This document shows, piece by piece, positions 1 to 10,673 of a DNA stretch of 64,000 nucleotides (position 1 is the stretch's first letter; each line of letters opens with the position of its first letter). The notes under the pieces were generated by a model. It had not been told where the DNA came from. It saw only the letters and a list, made by a program, of their open reading frames with translations, and ran no database searches. The position numbers and the translations under genes were made by a program. Source of the DNA: Bombyx mori (lineage: Eukaryota > Arthropoda > Insecta > Lepidoptera > Bombycidae); the NCBI RefSeq assembly GCF_030269925.1, contig NC_085125.1, forward strand, positions 2,138,501 to 2,202,500, read 5' to 3'.

Positions 1-170
1 TTTCGGTTTGAAGGGTGGGGCAGCCGTTGTAACTATATTGAGACCTTAGAACTTATATCTCAAGGTGGGTGGCGCATTTACGTTGTAGATGTCTATTGGC
101 TCCAGTAACCACTTAACACCAGGTGGGCTGTGAGCTGGTCCACCCATTTAAGCCAAAAAATAATAATAGT
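1..170 (+). repeat. Bm1-type SINE, 3' part
   Basis: The window opens inside a copy of the most frequent repeat here: the block beginning TTTCGGTTTGAAGG, running through GGTGGGCTGTGAGCT to an A-rich tail. It matches the 3' two-thirds of the full copies at 39097, 44091 and 46343. It lies in an intron of BicD. Confidence 0.85.
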
Positions 171-263
171 GTAATTCAATTTGACATTGTTTTGCAGAAT
201 TCTAATATACCAGCACTTAGTAGTCGTTTTCTCGACCTCATCGAGAGTTTAATGTGCTCGCAG

Positions 264-2444
264 TGATGGAGACCACGGAGGAGCGCGGCGCCGAGCTGGC
301 CGAGCTCCAGGAGCAGGTCATCAAGCTGAAGTCCCTTCTGTCGACCAAGCGCGAGCAGATCGCGACGCTGCGCACCGTGCTCAAGTCCAACAAGAACACG
401 GCCGAGGTGGCGCTCGCGAACCTCAAGTCCAAGTACGAGACGGAGAAGACGATCGTCACGGAGACCATGCTCAAGCTCAGGAACGAGCTGCGCCTGCTCA
501 AGGAGGACGCCGCTACGTTCTCGAGTCAGTACTGGCTTTTTTTTTTTTGCCGTTGTAGGCGATCACTAAATACTTAGAGGCCCGACACGTTGGACTGACC
601 AGATCCGCACTACCCTCGATACCACAGTTCACGATGCTCTACACTCGGCGGCAGATAGAGGGAAATGGCGTGGAATGATCCGGAATAAACTCTTGTTGCG
701 AGGGGGTGGTCACGACCCTCAGTATTGAGGAAACCAAACTAAGAAGAAGAAGGCAGACGAGCATACGGCCCACCTGATGGTGAGTGGTTACTGTCGCCCG
801 TGGACTTCAGCAATGCCAGGGGCAGAGCCAAGCCACTGCCTACCGTTGAAAATGTTTCAAGGTGGTGTCTCAAAGTCAACATTAGTTGGGCTATGAGCTC
901 GTTCACTCATCTTCTTCTATCTATATATAAAAACGAATTGCTGTTCGTTAGTCTCGCTAAAACACGAGAACGGCTGGACCGATTTGGCTAATTTTGGTTT
1001 TCAATTATTTGTGGAAGTCCAGAGAAGGTAGGAAGGTAGATAAAAATGAAAATGCTCTGAATTAAATAAAAATAACAATTTTGTTTTTCCTCTGATGTGT
1101 CCTCCGTCGGACGGATTCCTTTTGTTTTAAGTTTATGTTATACAAAAGCTTAGGTCTTTTATTTATCGATTGAGGCACTACGAAGTCTGCCGGGTCGGCT
1201 AGTGTGAAATAAAATAGCTAGATGTGTGAGCGTCCGTTCCAGGCTTGCGTGCCATGTTCGCGGCGCGCTGCGAGGAGTACGTGACGCAGGTGGACGAGCT
1301 GACGCAGGCGCTCTCCGGGGCCGAGGATGAGAAGAAGACCCTCAACCAGCTGCTGCGCCTCGCCGTGCAGCAGAAGCTGGCGCTCACGCAACGGCTCGAG
1401 GAGCTGGAGGTAATGGTCCTACTAACTAAATATAATAATAATATTAATTTACTCCACAATACAAATAACTTTCCAATTGACATGTCCTTCTTCAAACGAG
1501 GCTTGTGGAGAGTATTAAGCAGTAGGCAGCGGCTTGGCTCTGCTCCTGGCTTTGCTGAAGTCCATGGGCGACGGTAACCACTTACCATCAGGTGGGGCGT
1601 ACGCTTGTCTGCCTACAAAGGCAACAAAAAAAAATATATGACCTAAATTTCTAATTATATCTAAACAATATTACAATTAATTATACTGACAGTGGAGATA
1701 AAAAGGCCGCGGCCCAGCTTTGTGGTAGCTGAAACTATCGCTGCTATTCTGCCGCTGCCTGTAATTTTAATCTATAAAATAATAAACTAAACTAATAAAA
1801 CTAAAATAATATAGACTAATCTATAAAAAATAATCTAATAATACCTAAATTTAAACATGTGGCATAATCTACAAAATCCCTGCCTCCGCACTTTGTTGCT
1901 CAAGTAGAAATTCCCTACAAAAATATTTGAAAGGGTTAACTAACTAAATATAATAATCCGTCGACATCGAGCCAAAGGGTCGGATGTTCAAGGGTGTTTG
2001 AGATCATGTCCATCATACGAGCAACACACGCCGCGTCGGACACAACCGTCTAACCTCAGATGTAGGTAACCTGATTTAGGACTGGTGGTAGGACATTTTG
2101 TGAGTCCGCGCGGGTAGGTACCACCGCCCTGCCTATTTCTGCCGTGAAGCAGTAATGCATTTCGGTTTGAAGCGTGGGGCAGCCTTAACTTAACCACTTA
2201 ACACCAGGTGGGCTGTGAGCTCGTCTACCCATCTAAGCAATAAAAAAAACATGTGATCAGACTCGATATGTTCGCGAATGCCGCGTCACGTAAGAGGAAC
2301 TAGACATATTTGTGGATTGCTGCGTCACCGGTCCGCTGTGACGTCATCTGACAGTGACGTGTGTCGCAGGTGGACCGCGAGATGCGCTCCCGGCGCGTGC
2401 CCAAGGCGGGCGGGGTGCGGGGCGGCAGGGGGAGGGACTTCTAG
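264..2444 (+). CDS. BicD: Bicaudal D, C-terminal exons (5' end outside window)
   Basis: Cargo adaptor that links dynein-dynactin to Rab6 vesicles and, in insects, to Egalitarian/mRNA cargo. Three coding exons are visible: about 264-524, 1243-1409 and 2370-2444. Introns are GT-AG: donor gtcagt after 524, acceptor ttccag before 1243, donor gtaatg after 1409, acceptor tcgcag before 2370. Phases agree (1, then 0). The peptide carries the hallmark of the third coiled coil ([29 protein letters not shown], then [19 protein letters not shown] and [14 protein letters not shown]), the cargo/Rab6-binding end of the family. The last exon is a short basic Arg/Gly-rich tail starting VDREMRSRR and ending RGRDF-stop, comparable in place to the variable tail of fly and human proteins. 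The acceptor of the first exon (AG at 262-263) is the least certain boundary, chosen because an in-frame stop lies at 221-223. Identification is from memory of the family; very sure. Confidence 0.95.
573..740 (+). pseudogene. Non-LTR retrotransposon ORF2 C-terminal remnant
   Basis: In the first visible BicD intron a short open stretch reads [14 protein letters not shown], then [10 protein letters not shown] and [12 protein letters not shown]. This resembles the Arg/Trp-rich C-terminal end of RTE-like reverse transcriptase ORFs (the pattern GRP..RW.D....DR..W). A GAAGAAGAAGG tail follows. Only this end remains, so it is dead. The clade is a guess. Confidence 0.5.
757..843 (-). repeat. Non-LTR retrotransposon 3' tail fragment
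   Basis: Reverse complement of the tail seen intact at 27103-27385 (GGCAGCGGCTTGGCTCTGCC through GGTGGGCCGTATGCTCGTC). 5'-truncated, as expected for target-primed reverse transcription. Confidence 0.8.
916..1202 (+). mobile_element. Non-autonomous Helitron
   Basis: Begins TCTATCTATATATAAAA and ends with a GC-rich short palindrome (GCCGGGTCGGC) immediately followed by TAG and a host T, giving the CTAG|T ending of Helitrons. About 287 bp, no coding capacity. It ends about 40 bp before BicD exon 1243-1409. Confidence 0.75.
1477..1636 (+). repeat. Non-LTR retrotransposon 3' tail fragment
   Basis: Starts TGACATGTCCTTCTTCAAAC and ends with GGCAACAAAAAAAAA. Same family as 27103-27385. Lies in the last BicD intron. 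Confidence 0.85.
2080..2255 (+). repeat. Bm1-type SINE, internally deleted
   Basis: Starts GGTGGTAGGACATTTTGTGA and ends with the AAGCAATAAAAAAA tail. It lacks the middle block (GTAACTATACTGAGACC through ATGGGCTCC). Last BicD intron. Confidence 0.8.
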
Positions 2445-4690
2445 CGACTGCTGGCGCCGGTCAAGGCCGTCGCCGTCCTGCTGCGCCGTCTGCTGCGGAC
2501 CTAGGGCTCCAGCCTCACCGGCCCGGTCCCCTATTTGTACGTTTTGTAAACTTTTTAATGTAATGTGAATCGCGCCGCACGTCCGGCCCCCGTCGCGGCG
2601 CCGGTCCGGGCCTCGTCCGGCGCCGCTGGAACGGTCAAATTGCGGCGGGCTGCCGGACGCGGGCGCGGCGGTCCCCAGCCCGGGGCCGCGCCCGGCCTAC
2701 CCCTTCCCTTTCCTCGGGACATATTTTCGTATCGATTTCTTCACTCGATATCGCGCGTCGACGCGAATCGATTATTTTTGTAACAGGACCGGTGTATTTT
2801 GTTAAGCGAATATTTATTGGCGCCGTTGTGGTCCGCGGTCTCCCCGCGCGCCGGACGGACGCGGCCCCCCGTTACGTCCAAATGTGAAATTTCTAAAGAA
2901 AAAGAATCATTATCGTCGACATCCATCCATTGCGTGCGCAAAAAGACTATGTAATCTGTTTACCGGGCGACGCGTCGGTCGCGTCGTCTCTGTCTCGTCC
3001 ATGTTGTTGTAGTCGTGATGTTTGAGTTTGTTGGTGGATCACTGTGCCGTCCCAGTCGCGTCCATGCTGTCCACGCGCCGGCCGACTCTCCGTCTCTGTC
3101 GCACCCCCTCTGTCGGCAGTGTCGACCTCTCGCTCGCACAGCGCTCAACGCATTGCTCACGGAGTCGACCGGCGCATCTATTGATAAGTCGAAATTTAAA
3201 AAGTTATTGAATGTTAATGGTTTCGGTTGAGTCGCGCCGGGGCGCCCCGGCCTCCGCCCCCGGCCGCCGCCCCGGCCAGTAGAGTAGCTAGTAGCTCGCG
3301 ACAGGCAGCTAGCCCGCGACTTGCATTTATTGTTTAACATAGTGTTTGTTAAATTAGACTAATTATTATTATATTAGGTCGTTCTTCGTGTACTTAAAAA
3401 GACGAACTTACCCGTTCTATACATAGCTTTAGCGTATCAAGTATTCTGTCCCCTCTACTAAGTATTATCGTTAGCCGTCGGTCCCCCCGCGTGGGGGGCG
3501 GCCCCCGACCCGAGCAGCGCGGCTCTGATATGTTTATTGTATTGGTTGTTAGTTTTGTTACTAAAAGTATTACTGCATGTGTTTCCGCATCCGTCTCTTT
3601 CTCATTGACATTGTTACATTTAGACTGACATGTTCTTTTACACGGTTTTCTGGTAATATTTATTATTAAAAATAGTTATTTATTTGACTTAAATATTATA
3701 AATAGATGTTGTATATTTTTCATTATTAAGAATTAGATAAACTTTTTACTATGTTTCGTGCAATGAAAGAAAAAAATGTTTTTTAGTATATAGTATTATT
3801 ATGTATAGTACAGATTCAGTATTTTTTTGTTTGTTTATGGTTTACTATCGCTGTTGTCTGCTGTATGGGGTTAGAGCGATTAACCAAATATTATTATTTC
3901 CTTTGTGTAACAATTTTTTAGTACACTTATATTTGTGTAGGCATATTATTATTTTATATTGATTAGAAAGAGAACTTAGTGAAGAATTATTGATTTTGTT
4001 ATTCGAAGATTTTTTTATATAGTATATTATTATCGGTGCGGCGTAGACATGGTCTGTCGGACGAGCGCGCATGAATGTTCCCGGTGCCCTGTCTCTGCTT
4101 TCTGCGACCTGTGGTTGTTAACTTTAAAACACCTTGCGAGGGCCGAAAATTAAATATTTATTATCGAATTTAGGGACAATGTTCCGATTAATAATTTAGT
4201 GCGTTTTTCGCGAAGATTGAGAACCAGCGATTTGGTAGTTTATCTATGATCAAGGTCCGCGTAGGGTCGCACATCGATGGCCCGACGGACTTCTCAGGCG
4301 ACGCTTCGTACAGATTACAAGTCTTTTGTAAAAAAAAACGCTTACAGAGCTTTCAGTATGCAATAAGTGTTGTGGGACAACAAATTGTATACGTCACATT
4401 CGCACTGTTAAATATTCCAATAGAGCTTAAGTAAAAAACGTTAAAGCTCTTTCACTGCTGCGGAGGGTAGATTGCCCTCAACATGGCCGCCGTCAGTTTC
4501 GCGTCAGTATCGCGTCAGTGTTGCGTCAGTATCACGCCAGTGCATCGCGGTGCGAATGTCGCGCGTTGTTATCGGGAACATATCATGGTGGAACGGATTT
4601 ATTTTTTTGACCCGTCTGAAGGCGCACATGTCACAATGACTGATATAAATCATGTATGAGATATAATAAATTATTATTATATTTATATGT
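2445..4690 (+). other. Probable BicD 3' untranslated region
   Basis: No conserved reading frame follows the BicD stop. The first ~1.1 kb is unusually GC-rich (runs of GGCGGGC, GCCCCGG), then the sequence becomes AT-rich without recognisable transposons. A candidate polyadenylation signal sits at 4665-4670. Assigning the whole stretch to the UTR is inference. Confidence 0.5.
4665..4670 (+). terminator. Candidate poly(A) signal for BicD
   Basis: AATAAA in an AT-rich context at the end of the proposed 3' UTR. Other AATAAA-like hexamers occur nearby (around 4839 and 4889), so the true site is not fixed. Confidence 0.35.
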
Positions 4691-5270
4691 TTTGTTTCAA
4701 TTACTTTCGATTCAGATTTTAAAATGTATAACTATAAAAGACGTTGATCGATTTTAAGTCCTGTTTTAGAGACGATAAAGATGACTTTACGTACGAAACC
4801 TTTTGGCTATCAAAAATTTAGATAAATTCAATGCCAGTTAAATAAACTATGTACCTACTCGTAATTGACTGCATATTACGTATTTTGAAATAAATTAAAC
4901 TAGTTCTTTTTTTTTTGACTGACTAGGCTTTGTTACGTTACTTCCCACATGAACACTTCCTAAGGTGAGATCGTGGTGGTACGATCGGCTCACCAGGTTT
5001 TAAGTGGGTACCAAAGCTCTTGGACATTGCCACGTGAAACCCACCGTCGTCCTTGACACGTGAAGTCAATTACCAATTTAGTCTCAATTGTAGTGTTGGC
5101 GCATCCTCTAAAGCAGTACTACTCTTCTGCATTAGTTGAACGAGCTTCTGGTAGTAGTAGTAATAGTATTCCACATGTGACGATATCATTGTACAATTTT
5201 AATTGTAATCGATTATTAACCCTATCCAGCTTTCTGTAGATCTTTCTTTACCAATGTATCCATCTTGAAA
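4691..5270. other. Intergenic, nothing recognised
   Basis: AT-rich sequence between the BicD 3' end and the retroelement remnant at 5275. No coding or repeat signal that I can name. Confidence 0.4.
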
Positions 5271-5274
5271 GAGC

Positions 5275-5590
5275 TACAAATCAAACATAAGGCTTTCGTC
5301 GATTGCGCAATTGCGAATCCTTCATATGTTTGGACATATCATCTGTAATGAAAGCTCATTTGAACGACAAATGGATCAAGGAAGCGTATCTCACAAGGTG
5401 GACAGACTTGATTAAGTAATCTACCAAAGTGTTCCCTTACTGAATGTACACGTACCGCCACCAATAGAGAGAGATGGAGAAGAGAGAGGCCTCGCAGAAG
5501 CCGCAACCAAGTAATAAGAGATGCATAACCACGACCACTCCGCCGGGAGTGCACGACTGAGAAGAACCTTTCTGTCGCCGACACGCGTTC
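5275..5590 (+). pseudogene. Degenerate reverse-transcriptase ORF end
   Basis: One frame reads LHMFGHIICNESSFERQ. After a stop, another frame reads LTECTRTATNRERWRRE. The order (W/F-GH, then E-R, then R..W) resembles the C-terminal end of RTE-type non-LTR ORFs. It has at least one stop and one frameshift. Confidence 0.4.
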
Positions 5591-6006
5591 TCTCATCAAC
5601 GTATTAAGGTAAGTTAAACAGAGTTTCGTGTATAACATGAATTGAAACCAGGACAATATTTTTAGCTTCATCTTCGAGGACAATGCTATGAATTAAAAAA
5701 ATATTTATGAAAGTTGAAAGATCGACTCTCCAATCCTTCGGAGAGCCACCGCGACTTGGCTACTGAAACTATGGCGGAAAAAAAACAAAACATATCGTTC
5801 GTAAACATTTATTGCTTTGTACATTAATTGGTACATAAATTAAAAATGTATCCTTATAAAAACGTACGTATGTACACAAGATTTATACATAAAACACAGT
5901 ACTACATACTCATCAACGTGTATTTACTTGAAAGTAACTATCCAATTGAAAACGTCTTAAAGAACTACATTCAATTTATCAGAATAAAAATGTAAATATT
6001 ACTGCG

Positions 6007-6357
6007 GACTTTTTGGCGGGAACGCGAGGAGTGAAGTTGTGTGATTTGTTTTATTTTGTCTATTTAGTGTTTCTTCGGGTTTAAATGTGTAATAATGGTG
6101 GTTTATTAACTGTTTAATATCTGTGAAAGTGCACAAATGTGGGAAAATGAAACAAAGCTGCTGGACGTAACTTCTCGGGATCCTCCAAAAAGTCCACTGA
6201 AAAAATCTTAGTAAATGACCACCATTTTACTGAGATTATATTTCATTCCATATCACCTCAATTAATTTCATTTAATTTCATCCCAATTGATAAGTGTTTC
6301 AAATTAATCATCTTCATTTCATTTCACTGTTACCAGGTCATAAAATCTCTTAAAAAA
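6007..6357 (+). repeat. Interspersed repeat family A, full-length copy
   Basis: Starts GACTTTTTGGCGGGAACGCG and ends TACCAGGTCATAAAATC followed by an A-run. Further copies lie at 15311, 24397, 41561-42003, 49838 and 51136. No terminal inverted repeats and no ORF. The A-rich end suggests a retroposon, but I cannot classify it. Confidence 0.75.
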
Positions 6358-6635
6358 AAAAAAAATTGCTTATAAATAATGTCATGATGTTTACAAATAC
6401 TAGACGTTATTTTGTAAGATTAAAGCGATATCCTCGCGCGCAGTTGCAAGTTATATCATTGCTATTCATTCCCGCTACAGTTAATAGATTAAATCAACAT
6501 TGATTTTTAGTAATGATTCTACAAAAATCAAAACTATTTTATTTCATTTTAAATCAATCCTAAACAAATTCCTAGTACACATTAAACACTAGTACATTAT
6601 TTTACAACATTTTATACTCTCGAGTTTTCTTCATA

Positions 6636-6886
6636 GTGCTTAGAGCGAGTTTTTTTAACGTTCTCGATAGCGTAAAAGTTAACTCAATTTTGTATGCAGT
6701 TGAAACAGCGCCCCTAGCGGCGAACGTAGGCGATCGATCCCATTCCAACAGATATAAGCACACTGACACTATATCTAATAAAGACCTCTGAACCGAATAA
6801 GGTACTAAGGGGCGGTGTTTCAACTGCATACAAAATTGAGTTAACTTTTACGCTATCGAGAACGTTAAAAAACTCGCACCGAGCAC
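6636..6886. mobile_element. Foldback MITE-like element
   Basis: Two arms of about 70 bp are reverse complements. The left arm has TTTTTAACGTTCTCGATAGC and GTATGCAGTTGAAACA; the right arm has TGTTTCAACTGCATAC and GCTATCGAGAACGTTAAAAA. They enclose about 100 bp of unrelated sequence. The outer ~12 bp pair imperfectly. No coding capacity. Confidence 0.8.
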
Positions 6887-7267
6887 ACTGAACTGACATC
6901 AACGAATACAATACGTTCACAGTAGAACATTAATGACATCGAAACAAATAAAACTAACAGAATAGTAAACGAGTTCTGTTCGAACAAAACGCAAATCACA
7001 TTTGTAGATCATTCTCGATCCGGCCTACAGTATACAAATAACCTATTGACTACAAAAACACACAGTCGCCTTTTATCACAGACAATAAAAACATTCACTC
7101 GCGCGGCAGGCCACGCCCCCCGGGGGGCGCGACTCTCCGCGGACCCGCCCCCTCGAGACTAATCCGGGACAGACGCGCCCAACGCTGTGTAACATCAACG
7201 GACCCGCGTCCCGAGCGGTCCACACCGTCGCTTTGGTCTGTGCACTATTTTCCTAGCACTTCTAGAC

Positions 7268-7478
7268 ACTTCCGTCCCAGACACAGCCCACTGAGTTTCT
7301 CTCCGGACCTTCTCAGTGAGTCGCGATTCCGATCCAGTGGTAGATTCTGCCACGCACTGCTCTTGCTAGGGTTCGTGTTAGCAAATCCGGCAGATAGAAT
7401 CCCATGAGCTCACCCCCTCACTTAGTAAAGCTGGGATAACCCCTCGAGGTACCTGTATAGGTAGGTTAAAAAAATACC
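7268..7478 (-). repeat. Non-LTR-like repeat family C fragment
   Basis: Contains CACAGCCCACTGAGTTTCT, then CTCAGTGAGTCGCG and AGATTCTGCCACGCACTGCT, ending at GTAGGTTAAAAAAAT on the plus strand. Same family as 9735-10312 and, inverted, 45700-45990. Confidence 0.7.
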
Positions 7479-8236
7479 CCGAGACATCGTCCACGGCTCA
7501 GTGGCACACTAATTGCTTCGTGACAAGCTCGTCCATTGGACTATAGTGAAGAAGGCAGCAGGAGACCGATCGCCTAAGCTTGCAAGGTTTTTTCCACTCG
7601 CCATACACCACTCCTCAACTTTTATTCCACGTGATTCAGTCATAACTAACATCTCTCAAAGTAAACATTAGTCAAAACCAACTAAGTTCTAAACGCAGCT
7701 AATTTCGAATAAGCAATTAAAAAGGACTTTAATAATTTAAAATACTTTCAAAACAATACGTGTATTTAGATTACCCTCAACTACGACTTTACATTTAAAA
7801 CTCAAAAACTTACTTTGCTATTGTCTTATATAAATAATGTTCTTTTAAATTAATTATCTTAGTTGATAGAGGTTTGAACGTGCTACCGCTCTGATGATCC
7901 GGCAGGTGCCACTTACGGATTCCGACCTGTTCCACTCGTGTGCCAAGTTAAAATCAACTTACGGCTTATGGAAAAAAGGTCGAATTTGAATTGCACAAAA
8001 CTTTACATTCATTCGTCCTTATAGTTGTGTGACCCCATTATTATTTACCTTAAACTACACAATAGTATATAATACATGAAATGAAAGTACTTAGCTAATA
8101 TATTAATTTAAACGGACTTACACGTATCGATAAATATTCCGTATATCTAAACTGTAACATCAGAAAGGAAATGGCTCATCCTCGAACTCCTAACACCCTT
8201 ATATATTCGGAAGAGAAAATACAAAAATTTTTATTT

Positions 8237-8483
8237 TTACTTTTTATTGCTTAGATTGGTGTACGAGCTCACAGCCCACCTGGTGTTAAGTGGTTACTGG
8301 AACCCATAGACATCTACAACGTAAACGCGCCACACACCTTGAGATATAAGTTCTAAGATCTCAGTATAGTTACAACGGCTGCCCCGCCCTTCAAACCGAA
8401 ACGCATTACTGCTTCACGGCAGAAATAGGCGGGGCGGTGATTCCTACCCGCGCGAACTCACAAGAGGTCCTACCACCAGTAAG
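8237..8483 (-). repeat. Bm1-type SINE, 5'-truncated
   Basis: Plus strand begins with a T-rich tail and TTGCTTAGAT, then CTCACAGCCCACCTGGTGTT and the remaining block to AAGAGGTCCTACCACCAGTA. The tRNA-like head is missing. Confidence 0.85.
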
Positions 8484-9734
8484 AATATGAAATAATGAAG
8501 TAGAAATATGAAAATACAGTAAAATGTTTTCTATCTACCCACAAATTGATTAAAATAGTCCGGAGACGATACGGGTATAAATACATACATTTAATAAAAT
8601 AACTAGACATAAATAAAATTAAATGATAAATGAACGAAACAAGACGGCTGCCGGGCCGCGTCGGTGCTGCCCCGGGGCGCGGGCGCCGCTGCTAAAGACT
8701 TTGACATAATTTTTGGTTTAATCATATTATCGTCTTTTCGCATTAAAAGTGTACAATTTCCAAAAATATTCGAAATTGAGTTAATATGCGGAATCATTTG
8801 GTATCACCAGTATTCTTCTCATACTGTCAAGAGAGCGTAGTTTGATTTTAGTTTTTTTTTAGTTTACCTATGTTTAGACGACTATTAACAAAATTAATAC
8901 ACAATTTTATCTTACTTTAAAAGACAGATAATATAACTGGTAAAGAATAAAAAATAAATGTTGCAAAGATGATTAATATTAAAAATACCACAATCACATG
9001 TTAAACCTTTAAAACACTCTCCTGTAAAATTAGTAAGTTTTGAGATTATATACAGTTTTAATGCGAGAAGACGATATGCAGTTACGTTCTCTCGCACGTT
9101 AATTTGAACTCTATTGAATTATATCAACGATCATATTAACTCGCACACGTAAACTAATCTAACTTTATTAATAACGTACCAAATACTTACTCTGAACTTA
9201 AATTAATTATGAGCGAAAACGCTCTTTTCATATTAAAAGCAATATAGAGGTATTACATTCAAATTATCAGTACTTTTTTTTTTAATTTCATATTCCTAAA
9301 AGCTTTCACTGATCACTAGAACACAAACACAAGTGATATTATATAATATATTGCTGACTGCCAAACGTGAGCACTCGTGAACATACGTGAGCTCACGAAT
9401 TGAACACATAGGAACACGAACGACTGTTTGATGGGTTTTCTCCCTTTTCCCTCGGCTGAATACGTAGTGGTTCAAATCCTTTAGTAAGAACTAGATTTAC
9501 TGAGTATATACGTATGAAACATATCTAATAATAGTCTTAGATAGAATAGTCTTAAACTATTCTGCAAAACTGATCTAAACTACACAAAAGCTTTACGTAC
9601 CTATGCTATTCTTACAACATCGAATTTCATTGGTCTTCGATCAGGTACTCATATAAACCTTACGTTTTATTTATCGATATTCGAGTATCGATTAAATACG
9701 TATCGAGATGCACGCGTGTCCCATCTTCATTATC

Positions 9735-10312
9735 AGCCAGTAGATGAGCCTGAATACCACAGGCTTGCCATATTTGGAGCGGCGAGTCTAGTTGTAGTGT
9801 TGACCTCGGGAACCCCCTACTTCACCTGGGTTCTGGCCCCTGGCGGAGATCGGACGTCGTATGAGAGAGTGCAGGGGAGTCGTTTGGCACGGTAGGGCTC
9901 TAAAATATCAACATCTGCAGACCGTCAAGTCCCACATACCTCTCGCGCCTCCTAGACGCAGGGATCTCGTAAGAAGTTCGGCACCCTGCCCGAAAAAAGG
10001 GGTGCAGTATTCCCATAAAACGATAAATACAACTTGGGTTCACCAAACTCTATCCGGGGATTCCCACACGGTCATCGTTCTCGTCGAACCCGTCGCTTGC
10101 GAGTAAATGAACCCATAGACACAGCCCACTGAGTTTCTGGCCGGATCTTCTCAGTGGGTCGCGTTTCCGATCCGGTGGTAGATTCTGCGAAGCACTGCTC
10201 TTGCTAGGGCCAGTGTTAGCAACATCTCCGACTTAAGCCCCGAGAGCTCACTTACACGCCTTGTGTTATCTAGTATAACCTCTCAAGGTTACTAGAATAG
10301 GTAGGAAAAAAA
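9735..10312 (-). repeat. Non-LTR-like repeat family C, longest copy
   Basis: A 580-bp copy whose plus strand reads from ATGAGCCTGAATACCACAGG through CCACTGAGTTTCTGGCCGG to AATAGGTAGGAAAAAAAA. The poly-T/A end and 5' truncation of other copies suggest a LINE 3' region. No intact ORF. Confidence 0.65.
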
Positions 10313-10673
10313 ATGGGATTCCCACAAAACTTTTTCTCAATCCTCGTTGCCGCAGACTAGCTGCGGTCGCCGGCTTACTATCGTGTGTATACACAACGAA
10401 CACAACAACTCTCTATAAACTAAAAAGATAAAATGCTGACCCATTCTCAATCTCAACAGATACAATTGCTGTCAGTTCTGACGCGCGAACGCACTAAGAC
10501 AATACAAAAAATACACAATTTTCGACAATAACGTATGTCGTCGATTTAGAGCGCTTCTGTTTTCTAATTAATTCAAGAATTACGAGGCTTCAAAATATTT
10601 TGAAATAATTTGAAAACAGAATTAAATGTACAATGTTGAACGAGTGCGGGGGGAGGGGGGTGGGGGAGGGCGG

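Larger units (their letters stand above)
5812..10673 (-). other. Region downstream of muskelin; possible long 3' UTR with inserted repeats
   Basis: No host exon is visible on either strand. On the minus strand AATAAA occurs at about 9666-9671 and about 5810-5815, the latter in an A/T-rich context typical of a transcript end. Whether muskelin runs to either is unknown. The interval holds repeats at 6007, 6636, 7268, 8237 and 9735; otherwise it is featureless AT-rich sequence. Confidence 0.3.

Noticed and set aside
2278..2783. Overlapping Arg/Ala-rich ORFs near the end of BicD
   Set aside because: They overlap the last BicD exon in other frames and reflect GC-rich sequence; no family resemblance.
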